Assembly: GCF_013314895.1 (NCBI RefSeq)
Contig: NZ_JABTYE010000024.1
Span: forward strand, 1-64,000
Length of the DNA stretch: 64,000 nt
Origin: Cupriavidus gilardii
GTDB lineage: Bacteria; Pseudomonadota; Gammaproteobacteria; Burkholderiales; Burkholderiaceae
Direction: 5' to 3'
The translations under genes were made by a program, and so were the position numbers. The notes under the pieces were generated by a model, which saw only the letters and a list, made by a program, of their open reading frames with translations, did no database searches and was not told the DNA's origin. This document shows, in pieces, positions 17,817 to 27,637 of the stretch (positions are counted from its first letter, which is position 1; each line of letters starts with the position of its first letter).

Positions 17817-19127
17817 ATGAAACTGAACCGACTGCCCACCCTGATTCTGTTCGCCATGCTGCTGGGCCTGCTGGCCGGCACCGCCGCGCACCACCTCGCC
17901 CCGGATGCCGCCGCGGCCAAATCGATCGCCGGCCATCTGTCGATCCTGACCGACGTGTTCCTGCGGATGATCAAGATGATCATCGGCCCGCTGGTGTTCG
18001 CCACGCTGGTCAGCGGCATCGCCAGCATGGGCGACGGCAAGGCGGTGGGCCGGATCGGCCTGAAGGCGATGGGCTGGTTCGTGATCGCGTCAGTCACCTC
18101 GCTGCTGCTCGGCCTGGTGATGGCCAATCTGCTGACGCCCGGCCATGGCATGAACCTGCCGCTGCCGCCGGCCGATGCCGCCTCGAATCTGAAGACCGGC
18201 GCGCTGAACCTGCGCGACTTCGTCACCCACATGTTCCCGAAGAGCATCGCCGAGGCGATGGCGCACAACGAGATCCTGCAGATCGTGGTGTTCTCGCTGT
18301 TCTTCGGCTTCGCGCTGGGCGCCGTCAAGGACGGTCCGGGCAAGCCGCTGCTGGCCGCGATCGAGGGCCTGGCCAAGGTGATGCTGAAGGTCACCAATTA
18401 CGTGATGGCGTTCGCCCCGATCGGCGTGTTCGGCGCCATCGCCGCGGTGATCACCGCCGAAGGCCTGGGCGTGCTGACGGTCTACGCCAAGCTGCTCGGC
18501 AGCCTGTACCTGTCGCTGGCGCTGCTGTGGGCGGCGCTGATCTTCGGCGGCTATCTGTTCCTCGGCCGCGACGTGTTTCGCCTGCTCAAGACGCTGCGCG
18601 CGCCGCTGATGATCGGCTTCGCCACCGCCAGCAGCGAGTCCGCCTACCCGAAGGTGATCGACCAGCTGACCCGCTTCGGCGTCAAGGAGCGCATCACCAA
18701 CTTCGTGCTGCCGCTCGGCTACTCGTTCAACCTCGACGGCTCGATCATGTACACCTCCTTCGCGGCGCTGTTCGTCGCGCAGGTCTATGGCATCGAGCTG
18801 ACGCTGACCCAGCAGATCACGATGCTGCTGGTGCTGCTGGTCACCAGCAAGGGCATCGCCGGCGTGCCGCGCGCCTCGCTGGTGGTGGTCGCCGCCGTGC
18901 TGCCGATGTTCGGCCTGCCGGAGGCCGGCATCCTGCTGGTGCTGGGCATCGACCATGTTCTCGATATGGGCCGTACCGTCACCAACGTGCTCGGTAACGC
19001 CATTGCCACGACCGTCGTCGCCAAAAGCGAAGGCGCGATCGGCGCGCCGGTGCCGGAAGAAGCGGACGACACCGCTGAAGACGGCGCTGCCGACCTGGCA
19101 CCCGTCCAGGTCCTGGCGAGCAAGTAG
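17817..19127 (+). CDS. dctA: C4-dicarboxylate:cation symporter DctA
   Basis: A 436-residue inner-membrane carrier of the DAACS (glutamate/dicarboxylate) family. It would import succinate, fumarate or malate with Na+ or H+. Family landmarks include MIKMIIGPLVFATLVSGIAS near residues 51-70, the serine-rich hairpin GFATASSESAYPKVI near 264-278, and the NLDGSIMY motif near 304-311. The assignment to dicarboxylates rather than glutamate rests on the adjacent dctB-dctD two-component genes and the sigma-54 promoter. The start codon has only a weak ribosome site. It ends in a strong terminator. Confidence 0.88.
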   Translation: MKLNRLPTLILFAMLLGLLAGTAAHHLAPDAAAAKSIAGHLSILTDVFLRMIKMIIGPLVFATLVSGIASMGDGKAVGRIGLKAMGWFVIASVTSLLLGLVMANLLTPGHGMNLPLPPADAASNLKTGALNLRDFVTHMFPKSIAEAMAHNEILQIVVFSLFFGFALGAVKDGPGKPLLAAIEGLAKVMLKVTNYVMAFAPIGVFGAIAAVITAEGLGVLTVYAKLLGSLYLSLALLWAALIFGGYLFLGRDVFRLLKTLRAPLMIGFATASSESAYPKVIDQLTRFGVKERITNFVLPLGYSFNLDGSIMYTSFAALFVAQVYGIELTLTQQITMLLVLLVTSKGIAGVPRASLVVVAAVLPMFGLPEAGILLVLGIDHVLDMGRTVTNVLGNAIATTVVAKSEGAIGAPVPEEADDTAEDGAADLAPVQVLASK

Positions 19128-19156
19128 CCTCCTGCCTGCTTCAAGGGGCGTGCCAG

Positions 19157-19195
19157 GGGCCCGACCGCCAATCCGGCGGCCGGGCCCTTTTCTTT
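19157..19195 (+). terminator. Rho-independent terminator after dctA
   Basis: A GC-rich stem (GGGCCCGaCCGCC, 19157-19169, pairing with GGCGGcCGGGCCC, 19175-19187) has a 5-nt loop and is followed by TTTTCTTT. It separates dctA from dctB. Confidence 0.88.
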
Positions 19196-19256
19196 GGCGA
19201 TGGCATTCGGGGGTCTCACCCTGTTCCACCCGGACGTCAGTCCTGGGTTTTCTTTC

Positions 19257-19276
19257 CTCTCCCACAAGTGGGAGAG
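19257..19276. repeat. Short palindrome, variant of a dispersed element
   Basis: CTCTCCCAC-AA-GTGGGAGAG is a perfect 9-bp inverted repeat. It resembles the CTCTCCCGC-AA-GCGGGAGAG core found in four other intergenic regions of this window, with C:G to A:T changes that keep the pairing. Confidence 0.7.
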
Positions 19277-19331
19277 CGGAACCGATGCCGAGCACCCGAG
19301 CTGGCTCACCGGGTGTGATAAAAGAGAGCGC

Positions 19332-21279
19332 ATGCAGATAACCGCAATGCCGAACCGTCAGTCCTCCGCCGTGTCTTCCCCACCTTCCCGCCCGGCCCGC
19401 TCCCCGCACCATCGTCCGCCCCGCCGACAGCGCGGCCTGGCCGCCGCCGCGCAGCTGCTCGCGCTGCTGGCGCTGGCCGGGCTGGTGGGCCTGGCCGGCT
19501 GGCTGGGCTACCGCTATACCTTCGACGCCGCGCTGGCGCGCCAGGCCGAGCGCGGCCAGGTGCAGCTGCGGCTTTACGGCCAGGCGCTGTCGAGCGAACT
19601 GGCCCGCTACGACTTCGTGCCAAGCCTGCTGTCGCTGGACGACGAAATCAGCGCGCTGCTGGCGCGCCCCGACGATCCCGCCCGCGTCGCCGCGGCCAAC
19701 GCGCATCTGGCCGCCGTCAATGCGCGCGCCGGCACGCTCGCCGTGTTCGTGCTCGACCGCCAGGGACGCGTACGCGCCACCAGCAACTGGCAGCGCCCCG
19801 ACAGCTATCAGGGCGAAGACCTGAGCTTCCGGCCCTATTTCCAGGCGGCAATCGACGGCCAGCTCGGCCGCTTCTACGGCGTGGGCACCACGCGCGACGA
19901 ATCGGGCTACTACCTGTCGGCCCCGCTGGGCAATGGCAACGGCCAGCGCCCCAGCGGCGTCGCGGTGGTCAAGGTCGGGCTCGAACCGCTGGAGCAGCGC
20001 TGGCAGAGCGCCGACATGCAGATGCTGCTGTCCGACGAGAACGGCGTGGTGATCCTCGCCTCGGAGCCCTCGTGGAAGCTGCGCGCCCGCCGGCCGCTGA
20101 GCGCGGCGCAGCGCGAGCGGCTGAACCGCAGCCTGCAGTACAACCGCGCGCCGCTGGTCCCGCTCGAATTCACGCGCGTGCGGGCGATGAACAACGGCGA
20201 CGCGCTGGTGCGCATGCGCCGCGGTCCGTCGATGCTCGAGCAGAACGCCATGCTGCCAGGCACCGACTGGCAGTTGACGCTGCTGACCGATACGTCGCAA
20301 GCGCGCATGGCGGCGCTGAACACCGCCGCGCTGTGCGGCGTGCTGACCGCCTTCGTGCTGCTGCTGGGCGCCGCCTGGAACGTGCGCCGCCGCATCGTCA
20401 GCGAGCGGCTCGCGGCGCGCGCCGCGCTGGAGGCCGCCAACAGCGAACTCGAGCGCAAGGTCGCCGAACGCACGGCCGACCTGACCAGCGCCAACCACCT
20501 GCTGCAGTCCGAAATTGCCGAACGGATCCGCACCGAGCGCGAACTGCGTCAGGCCCAGGACGGCTTGCTGCAGGCAGGCAAGCTCGCCGCGGTCGGACAG
20601 ATGTCGACCGGCATCGCGCACGAGCTGAACCAGCCGCTGGCGGCGCTGCGCACGCTGTCGGGCAATACGCAGAAATTCCTCGCGCGCGGCGACCTGGCCA
20701 CGGCCCAGGCCAACCTCGGCACCATCATCGGCCTGGTCGAAAAGATGGGGCGCATCACCGGTGCGCTGAAGTCCTTCGCCCGCAAGCCCGGCCGCAACGG
20801 CAAGGGCAGCGCGCTGCTGGCCGATGCGATCGACAACGCGCTGTTCCTGCTGGAGACGCGCGTGCAAGCCGTGCGGCCCGAGATCGTGCGCGATGTCGAC
20901 CGCACGCTGACGGTCGCCTGCGATCCCAACCGGCTCGAACAGGTCCTGGTCAATCTGATCGGCAATGCGCTCGACGCGATGGCCTCGGACCCCGGCACGC
21001 GCAGCGCGCCGCCTCGCCTCGAACTGCGCGCGGCGGTCGCCGAAGGCATGGTCCGCTGCACCATCCGCGACAACGGCCCCGGCCTGTCCGAGGAAGCGTT
21101 CGCGCGGCTGTTCGAGCCGTTCTTCACCACCAAGCCGGCGGGACAAGGTCTCGGCCTGGGCCTGACGCTGTCGGCCGGCATCCTCGACGAATACGGCGGC
21201 ACGCTGGTCGCCAGCAATCACCCCGACGGCGGCGCCTGCTTCACGATGGTGCTGCCGATGGCCGGCAAGGAGACGCAGG

Positions 21280-21299
<20 letters not shown>
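19332..21299 (+). CDS. dctB: C4-dicarboxylate sensor histidine kinase DctB
   Basis: A 655-residue membrane sensor kinase. TM1 is at about 36-58, a periplasmic Cache-type sensor region spans about 60-325, and TM2 is at 331-349. A coiled linker (about 360-410) follows. The kinase core has the phospho-accepting His430 in GIAHELNQPL, the N-box NLIGNALDAM (541-550), DNGPGL and GQGLGLGLTLSAGIL. It should phosphorylate DctD when external dicarboxylate is present. The ATG at 19332 was chosen for the purine-rich AAAAGAGAG upstream; an in-frame upstream extension has no ribosome site. It overlaps dctD by 20 nt, implying co-translation. Confidence 0.9.
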
Positions 21300-22608
<1,309 letters not shown>

Positions 22609-22769
22609 CGGCCATGTGCGGTCCGCACGCTCTGTCGGCTAGCGAACAGAGCGGTGCCCAGCGCAACGGGATACTCAGCGCAAAGCGCCGCGGCCACGAT
22701 TCGCGGTGCGATGCCCGGAGCGGCCGCACGGCGGCTGGCCCGGCCCGTTCCCTGCCAGGAAGCCCCGCG

Positions 22770-23141
22770 ATGAAGCCCGATCCCAGATCCTGCGCCGGCA
22801 TGGCGAGTCACCGGGCGCCGTTCGAAAGGACCGTGCTGACGCGCGGCAAGGCGACGCTGATCACCTATATGGGCGCCGGCGATTCGCACCCGACCCTGGT
22901 GCTGTGCCAGGTCGAGCGCCTGCGCGAAAGCGATCTCGAGCCACTGGAGAAGCTGCAGGCGTTCTGCACCGCGCGCCACGTGCTGTTCGCCGTCGTGGCG
23001 CCCGACGAGGCGGCGCGCGGCATGGCCGAGACCCTGCAGCGCTGGGGCATCATGGTGTTCCTCAAGGCCCCGACCGACGAGGAAGTCGAGGCCTTTGTGC
23101 GAGTGCAACGATTGATGCGCCATCCGGCGGTCTGGGTTTAG
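22770..23141 (+). CDS. Small hypothetical protein
   Basis: A 123-residue soluble protein that I do not recognise. It has an alternating beta/alpha look (GKATLITYMGAG, PTLVLCQVERL, HVLFAVVAPDEAARG, WGIMVFLKAP, TDEEVEAFVRVQRLMR), compatible with a small alpha/beta domain. The ATG at 22770 has AGGAAG 7 nt upstream. It is downstream of dctD and overlaps the converging cyclodeaminase gene by 4 nt. No function is assigned. Confidence 0.6.
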   Translation: MKPDPRSCAGMASHRAPFERTVLTRGKATLITYMGAGDSHPTLVLCQVERLRESDLEPLEKLQAFCTARHVLFAVVAPDEAARGMAETLQRWGIMVFLKAPTDEEVEAFVRVQRLMRHPAVWV

Positions 23142-24199
23142 GCCGCCACCCTTCGACCGCCTTCCACCTCGTCCTGCCGCATCAGCCAGCCATACAGATC
23201 GCGCGGTTCGTCGGGCGTCGCCACCAGCTCGACATGGCGGCCCGCATGGCGCGCGCAGGCCGCGGCGTAGAGCCAGCGCAGCGTCGAGTAGTCTTCCAGC
23301 GCAAAGCCGACCGAGTCGAACAGCGTGATGTCCTCGACCGCAGTACGGCCCGCTACCTCGCCATTCAAAATCCGCCACAGCTCGATGACGGGGAAGTCCG
23401 CCGGCATCTGCTGGACCTCGCCTTCCTGCCGCGACTGCGGCTCGTACTCGACCGCCACGCGGGCGCGCCGCAGCAGCGCCGGGTCGAGCTCGGTCTTGCC
23501 GGGGCAGTCGCCGCCGACCGCGTTGATATGCACGCCGGGCGCGATCTGCCCGTCGCGCAGGATGGTGGCGCGGGTCTTGTCGGCGGTCACCGTCGACACG
23601 ATGTGCGCGCCGGCCAGCGCCTCGTCGATCGACGCCATCGGCAGGATGCACAGCTCGCCGGTATCGGTCAGGCCGGCCAGGTTGCGCTGCAGCCTGGCGG
23701 TCGCGGCCGGGTCCAAGTCGTAGGCGCGAATCGCGCGGACGCCGAGCATCGCATGAAAGGCCAGCACCTGGAATTCGGCCTGCGCGCCGTTGCCGATCAG
23801 CGCCATCGTGGTGGTACCGCGCGGCGCCATCGCCCTGGCGGCCACCGCCGAGGTCGCCGCGGTGCGCAAGGCGGTGGCCAGCGTCATGTCCGCCAGCAAC
23901 AGCGGAAAGCCGGTCGATACCTCGGCCAGCGCGCCGAACGCCATCACGGTCGGCATCGCGTGCGCGGCATTGCGAGGATGACCGTTGACGTATTTGAACG
24001 CGTACTGCTCGCCGTCGGTGACGGGCATCAGCTCGATCACGCCCACCGGCGAATGGCTGGCCAGCCGCGCGCATTTCTCGAATCGATGCCAGCGCAGGAA
24101 ATCCTGCCGCACATGCTCGGCCAGTTGCCGCAGCGCGGTCGACACGCCGATGCTGCGCACCAGGGCCGCCACCGCGGTCGCATCGAGGAAGCGAGTCAT
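23138..24199 (-). CDS. ocd: Ornithine cyclodeaminase family protein
   Basis: A 353-residue member of the ornithine cyclodeaminase/mu-crystallin family, NAD-dependent. The classic activity is L-ornithine to L-proline plus ammonia. Visible landmarks are the FKYVNGHPRN segment near residues 68-77, a Rossmann dinucleotide site (MALIGNGAQAEFQVLAF) near 131-147, and HINAVGGDCPGKTEL near 218-232. Length fits the family. Either of two tandem ATGs, each with its own AAGGAG, could be used (24199 or 24214). It follows the arginine-modifying gene in the same direction, suggesting a joint arginine-to-ornithine-to-proline route. Confidence 0.88.
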   Translation of the reverse strand: MTRFLDATAVAALVRSIGVSTALRQLAEHVRQDFLRWHRFEKCARLASHSPVGVIELMPVTDGEQYAFKYVNGHPRNAAHAMPTVMAFGALAEVSTGFPLLLADMTLATALRTAATSAVAARAMAPRGTTTMALIGNGAQAEFQVLAFHAMLGVRAIRAYDLDPAATARLQRNLAGLTDTGELCILPMASIDEALAGAHIVSTVTADKTRATILRDGQIAPGVHINAVGGDCPGKTELDPALLRRARVAVEYEPQSRQEGEVQQMPADFPVIELWRILNGEVAGRTAVEDITLFDSVGFALEDYSTLRWLYAAACARHAGRHVELVATPDEPRDLYGWLMRQDEVEGGRRVAA

Positions 24200-24226
24200 C
24201 GCGGTCTCCTTCATCGTGGTCTCCTT
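24197..24226 (-). repeat. 15-bp duplication of a ribosome site plus start codon
   Basis: Two adjacent 15-bp units, read on the minus strand as AAGGAGACCACGATG and AAGGAGACCGCGATG, each hold a ribosome site and an ATG in the same frame. The cyclodeaminase could thus start at either, differing by five residues. Confidence 0.85.
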
Positions 24227-24257
24227 GTCGTTTTGTCGTTGGGCATCGTTTGCGCCG

Positions 24258-25202
24258 TCAGGCTGCGGCGACCGTGGCGGGGCCGCGCGCCGCTTCGCTG
24301 GGCACTTCGCTAGCCACTTCGCCGGCCACTTCGCCGGCGCCTTGCCGCGCGCCGCTGCTGCGATCGAGGCGCAGCGTCATGCAATAGGCGCCGCCGCCCG
24401 ACAGCATGAACGGCGCGAGATCGACCTCGTGCACGCGATAGCCGCGCTTGCCGAGCGCGTCGCGCAGGCGCGGCGTGGTGCGCGCCATCACGATGCGATC
24501 GTGCAGATTGACCGCATTGACGCTGAAATGCCGCAGGTCGTCGGCGCTGGCCTCGATGCGCTGACTGGCCGGCAGGCGCGCGTGCAACTCGCGCAGCGAC
24601 GCCTCGGTGAAGGCCGGCGGGTAGTACAGGATCTCGCCGCCGGCCAGCGGGCAGAAGCAGACGTCGAGGTGATAGCTCTGCGCCGTGGCCAGCTCCAGTG
24701 CGACCACCTCGCGCCCGAAATACGCGCCGACCGCATCGGCCGCGCAGCGCGCGGAACGCGGCCCGAACCCGGCCCAGAAGTGTCCGCGCACCGCGTCCCA
24801 GATGCAGTCGCCCGCGCCTTCCTGGTAGCAGCCATCAGCGAGCGTCGCCACCTCGTCGATCAGGCCGCGCTCGCGCAACCCGGCGAAAACGCGGGCGAAC
24901 GAAGCCTCCTCGCCCTGCCGCTGCGGATAGCGAAAGCGCGCGAGCAGCGCGCGGCCGTCGAGCACCACCGCGGCATTGGCGGGAAACACCATGTCCGGCA
25001 GGCCCGGTTCGCCGGCGGCGATCTCGACCGCGAAGCCGGCCCCTTCCAGGGCTTCGCGCAGCTCGGTGAACGAGCGCAGCGCGCCGCGATGCATGCCGTG
25101 CGGATCGGCGGCCCAGCGCAGCGGGTCCATCCACGGATTGATGCTGTACGACACGTCGTAGTGGGTCGGCTCGACAAGCAGGAGGGTGGGTTCGGTAATC
25201 AC
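24258..25202 (-). CDS. Amidinotransferase-fold arginine-modifying hydrolase (DDAH/arginine dihydrolase type)
   Basis: A 314-residue guanidino-modifying enzyme of the dimethylarginine dimethylaminohydrolase group. Landmarks are the LPDMVFPANAAVV substrate loop near residues 68-80, the EGAGDCIW segment near 128-135, the catalytic His in SYHLDVCF near 175-182, and the nucleophilic Cys in GGGAYCMTLR near 270-279. The last 30 residues contain a Gly-Glu-Val-Ala repeat from three 12-bp units (24302-24338). Homologues act on arginine or methylarginines to give citrulline or ornithine. In cyanobacteria such a domain is fused to an ornithine-cyclodeaminase-like domain. Here the two are adjacent genes, favouring arginine catabolism; the exact product is unproven. 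Confidence 0.78.
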   Translation of the reverse strand: MITEPTLLLVEPTHYDVSYSINPWMDPLRWAADPHGMHRGALRSFTELREALEGAGFAVEIAAGEPGLPDMVFPANAAVVLDGRALLARFRYPQRQGEEASFARVFAGLRERGLIDEVATLADGCYQEGAGDCIWDAVRGHFWAGFGPRSARCAADAVGAYFGREVVALELATAQSYHLDVCFCPLAGGEILYYPPAFTEASLRELHARLPASQRIEASADDLRHFSVNAVNLHDRIVMARTTPRLRDALGKRGYRVHEVDLAPFMLSGGGAYCMTLRLDRSSGARQGAGEVAGEVASEVPSEAARGPATVAAA

Positions 25203-25386
25203 GCCGGCGCTCCTTCCGAGAGTCAGGGTTGCTGTCGGAATGGATTGTGGTGCACACCGGTGCTATCGGATAGCGCACAAACTGCGCAAAAAGCGCGGTC
25301 GCCATGACAGAATGCCGGCATGGGCTGGCGTTTTGCAAAGCCGCCTGCCATCTGACGCAATCCCTGTCCCTGCCCTGCGAGCCGCC

Positions 25387-25809
25387 ATGGACGATATCGA
25401 CCGCCAACTGCTGGCGCTGCTGCGCGACAATGCGCGCACGCCGACCACCGCGCTGGCCAAGGCGCTGCGGCTCTCGCGCGCGACCGTGCAGAACCGGATC
25501 GACAAGCTGCAGGAGGCCGGCGTGATCGTCGGCTATACCGTACGGCTCAAACCCGAGGCGGAGCCGCACCGCATCCGTGCGCTGACGATGATTTCGGTCG
25601 AAGGCAACCGCATCGGCAAGGTCCTGCAGGCGCTGCGCGGCGAGCCGAACGTGCAGACGCTGCATACCACCAACGGGCGCTGGGACATCATCGCGGAACT
25701 GCGGGCCGACACGCTGGAGGCGTTCGACCGGACGCTGGACCGGATCCGGCTGATCGAGGGGATTGCGGCGACGGAGACCAGCATCCTGCTGTCGACGTAC
25801 AAGCTGTGA
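25387..25809 (+). CDS. Lrp/AsnC family transcriptional regulator
   Basis: A 140-residue regulator. The helix-turn-helix comes first (MDDIDRQLLALLRDNARTPT, then LRLSRATVQNRIDKLQEAGVI). It is followed by the RAM/AsnC effector domain with the HTTNGRWDIIAEL core near residues 88-100. Such proteins respond to amino acids. It is divergent from the arginine-modifying gene with 184 bp between them, so control of the arginine-ornithine pair is likely. The ATG at 25387 was chosen as the normal family start; longer in-frame versions lack support. Confidence 0.9.
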   Translation: MDDIDRQLLALLRDNARTPTTALAKALRLSRATVQNRIDKLQEAGVIVGYTVRLKPEAEPHRIRALTMISVEGNRIGKVLQALRGEPNVQTLHTTNGRWDIIAELRADTLEAFDRTLDRIRLIEGIAATETSILLSTYKL

Positions 25810-25847
25810 GGCCTTGGGAAGGTGTCGGGATGGCGATCGGTGATTGC

Positions 25848-25979
25848 CCTCTCCCTCAACCCCTCTCCCGCAAGCGGGAGAGGGGCGCAATCCGCAGCGG
25901 GGAGCAAGCCGAACCGACGTTGGCAATGCTGCACGGTGTTCTCCCTCTCCCGCTTGCGGGAGGGGGTCGGGGAGAGGGC
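25848..25979. repeat. Composite palindromic REP-like element 1
   Basis: A perfect palindrome CCCTCTCCCGC-AA-GCGGGAGAGGG (25861-25884) is followed about 60 bp later by a second one in the opposite sense, CCTCTCCCGC-TT-GCGGGAGGGG (25944-25965). Both are flanked by further CCCTCTCCC or GGGGAGAGGG half copies. It lies between the Lrp gene and pqiA. Confidence 0.85.
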
Positions 25980-26105
25980 AGCGGCGGTCGGCAAACCAGC
26001 GCCGCATACGATCTTTTGAACTGTGACCCAAAAGCCCCACCACCAAATTCCGATATATTGACGTGTTTCCCGCCCGCAAGGCGGGGTAGTTGGAGATCTG
26101 TCCGA

Positions 26106-26795
26106 ATGACGTCCGGCAATCCGGTTGAGAAGTCGATGGAGCGGGTCCCGCCGGCGCCTGCCGTTACCGACCCCGCCGAGCTGGACCGGCTGGTAGCCTG
26201 CGAATATTGCGACGCGGTCTACCGCCGCCTGGTGCTCGCCGCCGGCGAGCGGGCGCAGTGCCTGCGCTGCGGCGGCGAGCTGTACCACGAGAGCCGGCGC
26301 GCCTATCGGCGGCTGCTGCCGCTGGTGCTGACCGCGCTGATCCTGTTCATCGTGTCCAACGCCTACCCCATCGTCGAGATGGACCTGCAGGGCGTGCGCA
26401 CACGCACCACGCTGTGGGGCGCCGTCCAGGCGCTGCATGCCGACAACATGACGCTGGTGGCGCTGCTGGTGTTCGCCACCACCATCGTGTTCCCGCTGGC
26501 CGAGATGCTGATGATGGCCTATCTGCTGGTGCCGCTGGCGCGCGGCAGCGTCCCCCCGGGCTTCGAACGGATCATGCGCGGTATCCGCCAGACCCGCCCG
26601 TGGGGCATGCTCGAGGTGTTCATGATGGGCGTGCTGGTCACGCTGGTGAAGCTGTCGACGATGGCGCAGGTGCTGCCCGGCATCGCGCTGTGGTCGTTCG
26701 GCGCGCTGGTGATCGTGCTGGCGACGATGCTGACCTACGACCCGCGCGACCTGTGGCGCCACGCCGAGCGGCGCCAGGGGGAGGCGCAGCGATGA
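26106..26795 (+). CDS. PqiA-family membrane protein, first half-size copy
   Basis: A 229-residue inner-membrane protein of the paraquat-inducible protein A family. An N-terminal Cys4 zinc-ribbon-like motif (CEYC near residues 36-39 and CLRC near 55-58) is followed by four hydrophobic helices starting LLPLVLTALILFIVSNAYPI. E. coli PqiA carries two such modules in one chain; here each module is its own gene. It belongs to an operon with a second PqiA unit, PqiB and PqiC, which build a lipid-transport path across the periplasm. The ATG at 26106 has GGAGA about 9 nt upstream. It overlaps the next gene by 4 nt. Confidence 0.85.
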   Translation: MTSGNPVEKSMERVPPAPAVTDPAELDRLVACEYCDAVYRRLVLAAGERAQCLRCGGELYHESRRAYRRLLPLVLTALILFIVSNAYPIVEMDLQGVRTRTTLWGAVQALHADNMTLVALLVFATTIVFPLAEMLMMAYLLVPLARGSVPPGFERIMRGIRQTRPWGMLEVFMMGVLVTLVKLSTMAQVLPGIALWSFGALVIVLATMLTYDPRDLWRHAERRQGEAQR

Positions 26796-27571
26796 ACGCC
26801 GGCGATCCCAAACCCTCCGCGCGCCAGCGCGCGCTGCGCCGCTCGCGCGAGGTAGTCGCCGGCGTGGTGCAGGAGCTCGCCGACGACGACGAGCGCACGC
26901 CGCTGCCCGAGGTGCCCACCGCCACATCGATGGGGCTGCTGTCCTGCCACGCCTGCGACGCGCTCAGTCCGCTGGACCAGGAAGGCCAGCCGTGCCGCCG
27001 CTGCGGCGCGACGCTGCACCATCGCAAGCCGGCCAGCCTGACGCGCACCTGGGCCTTCCTGCTGGCGGCCTACATTCTGTACATTCCGGCCAACGTGCTG
27101 CCGATCATGATCACCCGCTCGATCCTCGGCACGCAGGAGGACACGATCCTGTCCGGGATCATCTATCTGTGGGTGTCGGGCTCGCGCATGCTTGCCATCG
27201 TGGTGCTGATCGCCAGCATTGTGGTGCCGCTGCTGAAAATGATGATCCTGACCTTTCTGCTGCTGTCGGTGCATCTGCGCTCGACCTGGCGGCTGCGGCA
27301 GCAGACCAGGCTGTACGGACTGGTCGAGCTGATCGGCCGCTGGTCGATGCTCGATATCTTCGTGGTGGCGCTGCTGGCCTCGCTGGTGCGCGCCGGGGCG
27401 CTGGCGCAGGTGGACCCGGGCACCGGCGCGGCGGCGTTCGGCATGGTGGTGGTGCTGACGATGCTGGCCTCGCTGTCGTTCGACCCGCGGCTGCTGTGGG
27501 ATGCGCACGACCACGCGCCCCTGAAGGCGCCTGGCGGTGAGGCCCCTGCAGCGGCTCAGGCGAACCACTGA
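26792..27571 (+). CDS. PqiA-family membrane protein, second half-size copy
   Basis: A 259-residue second PqiA module. A charged N-terminal tail of about 45 residues precedes the Cys4 motif (CHAC near 51-54 and CRRC near 67-70). Four hydrophobic helices follow (WAFLLAAYILYIPANVLPIM, MLAIVVLIASIVVPLLKMMI and two more). The start overlaps the preceding stop as ATGA, so the two modules are probably made together and pair in the membrane. It is followed 66 bp later by pqiB; that gap has GAATACC-type short repeats (27577-27615). Confidence 0.85.
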   Translation: MNAGDPKPSARQRALRRSREVVAGVVQELADDDERTPLPEVPTATSMGLLSCHACDALSPLDQEGQPCRRCGATLHHRKPASLTRTWAFLLAAYILYIPANVLPIMITRSILGTQEDTILSGIIYLWVSGSRMLAIVVLIASIVVPLLKMMILTFLLLSVHLRSTWRLRQQTRLYGLVELIGRWSMLDIFVVALLASLVRAGALAQVDPGTGAAAFGMVVVLTMLASLSFDPRLLWDAHDHAPLKAPGGEAPAAAQANH

Positions 27572-27637
27572 GCCCGCGAATACCGATACCGAATACCCCT
27601 ACCGAATACCGACAAGACGCACGCTGGACCTTTATCG

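Noticed and set aside
17575..17820. 81-codon ORF before dctA
   Set aside because: It is Arg/Pro-rich and overlaps the dctA start. The shorter 21-codon ORF has the better ribosome site placement.
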